A stretch of 64,000 nucleotides of DNA from Undaria pinnatifida (Eukaryota > Sar > Phaeophyceae > Laminariales > Alariaceae), in NCBI GenBank assembly GCA_012845835.1, contig JABAKD010000025.1:8886338-8950337 (forward strand). The letters run 5' to 3'. Shown piece by piece: positions 57,868 to 64,000 of this stretch. Position 1 is the stretch's first letter; every line of letters begins with the position of its first letter. The position numbers and the translations under genes are program-made. The notes beneath the pieces are model-generated. The model was not told where the DNA came from and made no database searches. It was given only the letters and a program-made list of their open reading frames with translations.

Positions 57868-58045
57868 TTTTTCGCACTTCTACTTTCCAGCTTCTGGACA
57901 GACCGTGGTCACAGGTGTCGTCCCTTTCTCCCCCCCGGTTCTGGCCTTCAATTTTCATCGCGCATAGGGTTCAGCAATCCCACTGCCCGTCGGTTTTTCA
58001 TCGAGTTTTGCTGACTCACGCTCTCGCGCTTTCCGCAATACCTGG
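57868..58045 (-). mobile_element. tRNA-derived SINE, 3' half, copy C
   Basis: It matches the body and 3' end of copy B (CAGCTTCTGGACAGACCGTG, GTCGTCCCTTTCTCCCC, CGCATAGGGTTCAGCAATCC). The tRNA-like head is missing and the match stops at TACCTGGTACCAGG. Confidence 0.75.
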
Positions 58046-58160
58046 TACCAGGTCCTAGCCCGACCAGAAGCCTAAGCCCTAACCAAGTCCGCAAAACATG
58101 GGGGGTGGGATCAGGGTGTGTACATAAAATACATCACACTGGGTAGGGGTCCATGGCTTA

Positions 58161-58696
<536 letters not shown>

Positions 58697-59000
58697 CTAA
58701 CATCAACTCTTGTAACATATCTAACATACACCACTAACTACGGGTTCATAGATACTGCTGTAGTTTGGGTAGAGGGGTGCATGGCTTATAAGACCCCTGG
58801 GGGTGTACATTGTTTTTTCATACCAAGATTGATCTCTACGTATCTCCCAATACTCCCACCAAACGCATACAGCTTGGCGACAGGTACAAAAGTCCTGGCG
58901 AAGCCGCACCATCAATCAGCGACAGCAGTACACTTTTAGCCAAAAAGCGCTACACCTATCGTAGTGCTCATCTGTTTTGCATCGAGCTATCGAGTGTTAA

Positions 59001-59829
59001 GGCCGTTTCTTATAGCATTGGATTCTCATCTTCGATTCCGCCAGAATCCGATTCGGCAAAATTCGGGCGGAGAAGAAAGCCCGACCTTTCTTATAGCGAA
59101 CGGATTTTGTCAGACGGATTTCAGCAGGACTGTCAATTTTTTTTGAAAACAGCGCGCGCAAAACCCAACACCACACAGCAGCAGCAGCAGCAGCACACAG
59201 CAGACCGATACAGACATACAGACGCAGCGCAGAGGCAGCAGACCACACGCAGCAGACCACACAGACGTTGCAAACATGCCGGACCAAGAGGCACCAGCCC
59301 TTGACATCTCATCGTCCTCTGTGTCGGGCTCTAGCTCGTCTTCGTAGTCTTGTAAGATGAGGTCCCAGGTGGCGACACTACGCTGCTGCTGCAGATGGAA
59401 GGCAGCTAGCGTGGTGGCAAAGACAGCAGAAACGTCGACACCAGCTTTTTCTCTCGCTGTCGCGGCCATTTGATGGTGCACCACGCGTCCCGAGGGCAAG
59501 CCAAGTTCGTAGGCTAGCCCACGGGCGACGCCCAGCAGCCCTAACAGCGCCGGCACTGCAGCACGCATGTGGGGTAGCCCGATGTGTGTGTGTGTGTGCG
59601 CGCGCGCGCGGCGCAACCAGAGAGTTTCAAATAATCCGAGACAGAAATCCGGGTTGGGCAGCGTCTCGGATTTTGGTCAGGAATCCGAGTGGCCGCAACT
59701 CGAAAAGCTGAAATCGGATTTTTCCGAATTGGATTGTGCCAAAATCCGTGTCTATAAGAAGGCGGAAATGGGCCCGAATCGGATTCTGGCGGAATCGAAG
59801 ATGAGAATCCAATGCTATAAGAAACGGCC
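59001..59829 (-). mobile_element. PIF/Harbinger-type element with 56-bp perfect TIRs and TAA target duplication
   Basis: The ends start GGCCGTTTCTTATAGCATTG and are perfect inverted copies for about 56 bp. They are flanked by TAA on both sides (58998-59000, 59830-59832), the TWA target duplication typical of PIF/Harbinger. The copy looks young because its two TIRs are identical. It contains one minus-strand ORF but no recognisable DDE core, so it is probably non-autonomous. Confidence 0.85.
59110..59568 (-). CDS. ORF inside the Harbinger-type element
   Basis: An ATG at 59568 opens MRAAVPALLGLLGVARGLAY, then TAREKAGVDVSAVFATTLAA, QQQRSVATWDLILQDYEDEL and an acidic EPDTEDDEMSRAG. It may be the N-terminal part of the element's transposase or accessory protein; a hydrophobic start could also be a signal peptide of a captured gene. 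The 3' part beyond about 59270 is repeat-like. Not recognised. Confidence 0.35.
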   Translation of the reverse strand: MRAAVPALLGLLGVARGLAYELGLPSGRVVHHQMAATAREKAGVDVSAVFATTLAAFHLQQQRSVATWDLILQDYEDELEPDTEDDEMSRAGASWSGMFATSVWSAACGLLPLRCVCMSVSVCCVLLLLLLCGVGFCARCFQKKLTVLLKSV

Positions 59830-60334
59830 TAAGCCACTACAACAAAAAAAAACCAAATCGACATTGAGACAAGTCACAGCTGACGTACTATTGTCCATAG
59901 CCTTAACGTTCCGCTTGTTTGTTTTTGGCGCAGCGTATGAGCGAAAACGGTCGCCTGCCATCGCGAACCCGCGAAACACAAACCAACAACAAGCGGTAGC
60001 TTCCGAGAGAGGCTATGAGCTCCTGAAAACCGAAAGGCTCAAGAGCGACACCCCCCCCTTCGTCGCCTCGGTCTCCTGCAACCGCAGCAGCTTGGATTGC
60101 TTCGCGCGTGGACGACGTTGTGATCGTCACTTTCTTTTGTCTACACTTGGCCCCCTTGAAGTCGCTAAGGGGTTTTCCCAAAGAAAAAGAGGCACGTCGG
60201 TTCCGGGGTGCTGGTAGGGGTATTATAACCCCATGAGAACTGCACCCACGTTTTTCGACGCAAACTACTGGGGTTTAGTGAGGGATATTTTTTTTCAGGG
60301 GTAAAAGTGGTAATGGTTAATGGGCTTGTCCCCG

Positions 60335-61045
60335 GGTCTCAAAACGCCCCCGTAGTCGTGATTATCAGTTCTAAATCACGACTTCATAGTGGCGATTTAA
60401 TCACGACTACGGAGGCGTTTAGGAGCCGTCGACGTAGTCGTGATTAAAAACAAAACAAAACACGACAATACATGGTTGCGACTTAAATCGCGACTACATA
60501 GTTGTGATTTAATCACGACTACGGGGGCGTTTAGGAACAGTCCGTCCCCGTAGCCGTGGTAACAAAAAATCACGACAATACATAATTGTGACTTAAATCA
60601 TGACTATATAGTTGTGAGTCAATCACTACTATCTATGGGGGCGTTAAATCACGACCACATAGTTGTGACTTAATCATGACTACGGCGGCGTTTACGAGCA
60701 GTCCCCGTGGTCACGACAACACATAGTTGTGACTTAAATCACGACTACCTAGTTGTGATTTAATCACTGCTACGGGGGCGTTAAATCACGACTACATAGT
60801 TGCGGTTAAATCACGACTACGGGGGCATTTACGAGCCGTCCCCGTGGTCGGGAATAAAAAAGTCACAATACATAGTTGTGACTTAAATCACGACTACATA
60901 GTTGTGATTTAATCACTACTACGGGGGCGTCAAATCACGACTACATAGTTGTGATTTAAACACGACTACGGAGGTGTTTAGGGGCCGTCCGTTCACGTAG
61001 CCGTGATCTAAAAAATCACGACAACGTAGTCGTGACTATCAGTCC
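60335..61045. repeat. Palindromic tandem array of AATCACGACTAC units
   Basis: A ~700-bp array with about four ~170-bp units. Each has TAAATCACGACTACATAG paired with TTGTGATTTAA, then ATCACGACTACGGGGGCGTT and GAGCCGTCCCCGTAG-like sequence. The left end (CCCCCGTAGTCGTGATTATC) and right end (GACAACGTAGTCGTGACTATC) are also related. Confidence 0.85.
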
Positions 61046-61314
61046 CCTGTGCTACTGCGCTTACCGCTATCGCCCCCGTCCCGCCCCCCTCCGCCCTTCT
61101 TCTTTTCCTCCTCCTCCATCTCCTTCATACGCTTCCCTGAAACAAAAGGGGGGGGGGGGGGGGAGGGGGAGGCCGCGACGACGACAGGGCGGGCAGGGGG
61201 GTAGTGGGGAGGGGTGGGACGGCGTAAACGGGTGACACGCCTTTAATACTACTGCTTCATCACCATGCAACAAAAAGATCCTTATTATCCACGTTGGAAA
61301 CCCCTTGAACTAAC

Positions 61315-61510
61315 AGGACTTTTCACGGGTCAGGTTTCGTCAGCGTAACCCGTCCCGACCCGAGATATTGGAAAACCTCCTGACCCGACCCGACCCGTTC
61401 CGTCCCGTCCTGAACCGTCCCGTGAGATTTCAAACACCCTCTGACCCGATACCATTGGACTCACGAGATTGACAACTTTGACATGATTCGCGGGTCGGGT
61501 TAAAAACCCT
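61315..61510. repeat. GGGTC-pentamer repeat block
   Basis: CACGGGTCAGG, ATTGGAAAACCTCCTGACCC and GATTCGCGGGTCGGGT follow the common block order. Confidence 0.75.
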
Positions 61511-61904
61511 TGAAAAAAACACCACTCTGTCCGTAAATAAATAAACCTTTGGACCTAAATATTGGACTAAATGGTTGCTGATATTTACGGACAGGGTTGT
61601 ACCAGGTATCACCAGTACGGCATTATCATCCCCTTTTACGCAATGAACTGTTCGGTGGCTGACGAAAGAGCGACATGAATTTCTTACGTTTTGTGCATCG
61701 CTTGTTATTGCAGTCCGGCTAAGGGATAAGCGACACGTGCTTCATAATTTATTCTCTCCACTTTCTATAGGAAAAAGCCTCAATACCTGTGCGGAACCCC
61801 TCCCAAACCTCAGGAAAGGCAGGGTGGGAAAGGGAACGCGGACGAGACAAATTGTAACGGTGGCATACATGGAAATGCCCATACCGCTCAGAACACGGCG
61901 GCTC

Positions 61905-62095
61905 GAGACCGAACTCTTGGGCAACAGCGACGATAGCAAGTGCCCTCAGGTATCCCCCCCCCATTTCGTCCCGTCCCAAAAACGCTTCGGTGTCGCCTGG
62001 AACACCTCTGCTCTCGTGAAATATAGCACTCCCGTGGCCACAGTGATGGTAGCAAGTGCCTCTCTTACCCTCCCCCCTCCCCTGATGGGGTTGGC
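61905..62095 (-). pseudogene. Two decayed copies of the helix-coding segment of the 62.7-kb gene
   Basis: On the minus strand about 62065-62000 reads REALATITVATGVLYFTRAE and about 61955-61920 reads RALAIVAVAQEF, against GGALAIAAVATGVRYLIRAG in the intact copy. At nucleotide level GCACTTGCTA and GTGGCCACGG are shared. Both lie 3' of the intact gene. Confidence 0.6.
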
Positions 62096-62329
62096 GTTGG
62101 TTGGAAACAAAACACGCCTCTGACTACGTGACCTGGAGCACCAGGGAACCGTTTTTTTTTTGCCGTAACCAAGATGGTGGTCGAGTTCGATCATACTGTG
62201 CGGAGTGGAGGGCCTTAGCTCCACGCACCGGAAATGTTATCACACAGTGTGCATATGGTAAGGCACCCACGACGCAGATACATGGTACAAATAGACTATC
62301 TCGAAGCTGTCATCCGATAGGCAAAAAAA

Positions 62330-62545
62330 CTGCGCACGAGGTGCAGAAGAGCGCCTCACACGTGGCTCTTCGCAGGATCCAGCTCACCCTTCATGCGACT
62401 CGCTGAACACCTCACGGCGCTTCGCGCTTGGTGCACGTTATATCTGCCTGGTCGGTGAAAACCCGACGTGTTCCGTCCCTGTCCCGGCATAGTAGATATG
62501 CGAGGGTCAACGAACTTAAGACTACGGCTATGCATGACATGAGTA
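62330..62545 (+). repeat. R6 retroelement-like repeat, opposite orientation
   Basis: Inverted relative to the copies at 63.5-63.9 kb. It ends GACATGAGTAC followed by about two dozen C residues (62546-62568), then further C-rich tracts to about 62690. Confidence 0.7.
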
Positions 62546-62706
62546 CCCCCCCCCCCCCCCCCCCCCCCTGCCCTGCCCCTCCTTTACCACCCCCCCCCCT
62601 GCCCCCCCCCTGCCCCCCCCCTCCTCCCCCATCACTCCCCCCCTCTCTCCGCCCCGTCACCTCCCTCCCCCCCCCCCCCCCCCCGCGCCCACACCTCTCT
62701 ATCTTC

Positions 62707-62979
62707 CTACATCTCACCCGCTCGAATGAGATATCGCACCCCCGTGGCCACCGCAGCGATAGCAAGCGCCCCTCCGATAACCGGCAGCATCTCCTTCTTC
62801 CCCGAGGGGTGAAAATGCCTCGTAGATGTGGAAACCCCGTCTAAAGGACGCCTTCCCGTAACAGCCGGCAGCATCATCGGATTGGCCAGGCCGCGCCGTC
62901 GCTGGCTCTGATTGGCCGCCTCTCTTCGCAGCATTGCGCCGCCTCTTGTCCCCAGCAGCGACGCTTGTCGGAGGGCCAT
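62707..62979 (-). CDS. Small, probably mitochondrial, single-pass membrane protein (or first exon)
   Basis: An ATG at 62979 opens 90 codons to TAG at 62707. The N-terminal ~60 residues are Arg/Ser/Ala-rich and acid-poor (MALRQASLLGTRGGAMLRRE), like a mitochondrial presequence. One hydrophobic helix follows (MLPVIGGALAIAAVATGVRY) and the end is LIRAGEM. A GCGG|GTGAGA donor at 62718/62717 would remove the final residues and continue in another exon; in that case a TIM14/PAM18-type J-protein, which has a similar N-terminal helix, is one guess without domain support. Decayed copies of the helix-coding segment lie 3' at about 62060-62000 and 61950-61920. Confidence 0.45.
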   Translation of the reverse strand: MALRQASLLGTRGGAMLRREAANQSQRRRGLANPMMLPAVTGRRPLDGVSTSTRHFHPSGKKEMLPVIGGALAIAAVATGVRYLIRAGEM

Positions 62980-63236
62980 GTATATCTCTGTGGGAGGCGG
63001 GGGGGGGGGGGGGCGACGAAACATAAATGCAGGACGGGTCTGCAAAAAACACTCTGCAGGTTTAGACCCTGCTCTCGCTTGACGCCCTGGCCCCACCCGA
63101 CCATTGAACGAAAACCACCAAAAATCATAGGTCACCACCAAACTGCCTCGGCGAACAGGAAAATACGCTGAAAAAAAAGAGCATTCCAGGTACAATGAAT
63201 GGCGTACCATCTGTGTCTGCGGGAGCGCTGAGGGGG

Positions 63237-63380
63237 GCGTACTCATTTGGTGCTTGCCTTAGTCATTTGACCATCGACTTCGCATGCCTTTCGAGACGGA
63301 GCACCGTTCCTACTCCTGGTCTTAATGGAGACACCTCCAACATTTGGGCGCTCATTACGCTTCTTCAATATATTACATGA
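63237..63380 (-). mobile_element. Decayed LINE 3' end
   Basis: Fourth good match to the LINE terminus: a CTTGCCTTAGTCATTTGACC block, then TTTCGAGACGGAGCACCGTT and CAACATTTGGGCGCTCATTA on plus. On the minus strand it ends TGAGTACGCCCCCC. Confidence 0.7.
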
Positions 63381-63464
63381 AAAGTAATGCTGGTCTTATC
63401 CTCTCCCTGTTTGGCCGTCGTGGCCATGTACCTCCCAACATAATGAGAGGAGGGTGGCTGGGCG

Positions 63465-63870
63465 GTACTCATTTCATGCAGAGCCGTAGTCGTACGACCA
63501 TGGCCATTGGACCCTCGCATCCCTACAATGCCGGGACGGAGCACGTCGGGTTTCCACCGACCAGGCAGGCATTGATTGCACCACAAGCGCGAAGCGCCGT
63601 AAGGTTTTCGGCGAGTCGCATGAACGAGGGGGGTGTACTCGATAGTCATGCATGGCCGTAGTCGTATGGCCATAGACCCTCGCATTCATACCATGCCGGG
63701 AGGGAGCACGTCGGGTTTCCACCGACCAGGCAGGCATTGCTTGCGCCACAAGCGCGAAGCGCCGTGAGGTTTTCGGCGAGTCGCATGAAGGGTGAACTGG
63801 ATCCTTCCAAGAGCCGCTCGCAAGACGGACTTCGGCACCTTGTGCCTACTTTGTTGCTTATGGATGACAG
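63465..63870 (-). repeat. Two tandem copies of retroelement-like repeat R6
   Basis: About 63465-63625 and 63630-63870 are near-identical: GCCGTAGTCGTATGGCCAT, a GGAGCACGTCGGGTTTCCAC block, ACCAGGCAGGCATT and GCGCGAAGCGCCGT in order. Other copies lie at about 54215-54440 and, inverted, 62330-62545. Read on the minus strand each ends GAGTAC followed by a C tract, like the LINE family. Confidence 0.75.
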
Positions 63871-64000
63871 CGCCAATGAGTTCTGGTGTGGCCACTCCAG
63901 AGACAGCAACGGGTATTACTATGTAGCTGCCTCGTGGGTGCCTTGCCATTTTCACCCTACGTGATGCGATCATTCCCTTTTGCGGAATAAGGGTTCTCCA

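Noticed and set aside
59110-59616. Targeting exon of the HSP70 gene
   Set aside because: It is on the right strand and starts hydrophobic, but it lies inside the Harbinger-type element. No phase-1 donor matching the exon at 57279 was found.
60335-61045. CRISPR-like array
   Set aside because: The repeats are palindromic and the spacers are themselves repeated. The sequence is eukaryotic, and no cas gene or unique spacers exist.
62412-62844. Pro-rich and Gly-rich frames on opposite strands
   Set aside because: They come from C homopolymers after the R6 repeat.

Overview
The window is nuclear DNA from an intron-rich eukaryote, most likely a photosynthetic stramenopile; a brown alga fits best, but this is inferred from gene content and structure, not proven. 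Coding sequence occurs as short exons of about 90-340 bp with GT-AG junctions, separated by introns of hundreds to thousands of bases. The rest is repeats, homopolymers and decayed mobile elements. Most long open frames here are low-complexity artefacts and are left out.

Layout. 0-4.6 kb: local duplications, including a run of decayed copies of the last exon of the next gene. 4.6-5.8 kb (-): a clear YGGT/Ycf19 (CCB3-like) membrane-protein gene with a repeat-filled intron. 6.2-8 kb: GGGTC-pentamer repeats. 8.6-10.1 kb: a fold-back element next to a transposon with a PIF/Harbinger-like transposase remnant. 12.2 kb (+): a convincing first exon of an unknown gene. 14-20 kb: a tRNA-derived SINE, a fold-back, and repeats. 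20.6-23 kb: candidate exons (-/+) and an inverted exon-like duplication. 26.7-33.2 kb (+): an unrecognised multi-exon gene whose splice phases match at every junction, with duplicated exons. 33-46.6 kb: no supported gene, dense in small TIR elements. 46.9-57.3 kb (-): a divergent organelle-type HSP70 whose visible exons encode only the ATPase domain. 59.0-59.8 kb: a Harbinger-type element with TAA target duplication. 60.3-61.0 kb: a palindromic tandem array. 62.7-63.0 kb (-): a small, probably mitochondrial membrane protein, with decayed exon copies downstream.

The most interesting signals: (1) three or four unrelated genes carry extra, decayed copies of an exon, usually the last one and usually just 3' of the intact copy; (2) an 81-bp MITE family is shown to be a TTAA-inserting (piggyBac-type) element by filled/empty-site comparisons inside this window; (3) one copy of that MITE is split by another TIR element whose removal restores the expected sequence; (4) the 9-mer TACCAGGTA occurs about 18 times where about 0.5 is expected; (5) two retroelement families end in the same GAGTAC plus C-tract, which may explain many of the C/G homopolymers.

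The genes show no operon-like or functional grouping. YGGT and HSP70 both suggest organelle biology, but they are 41 kb apart.
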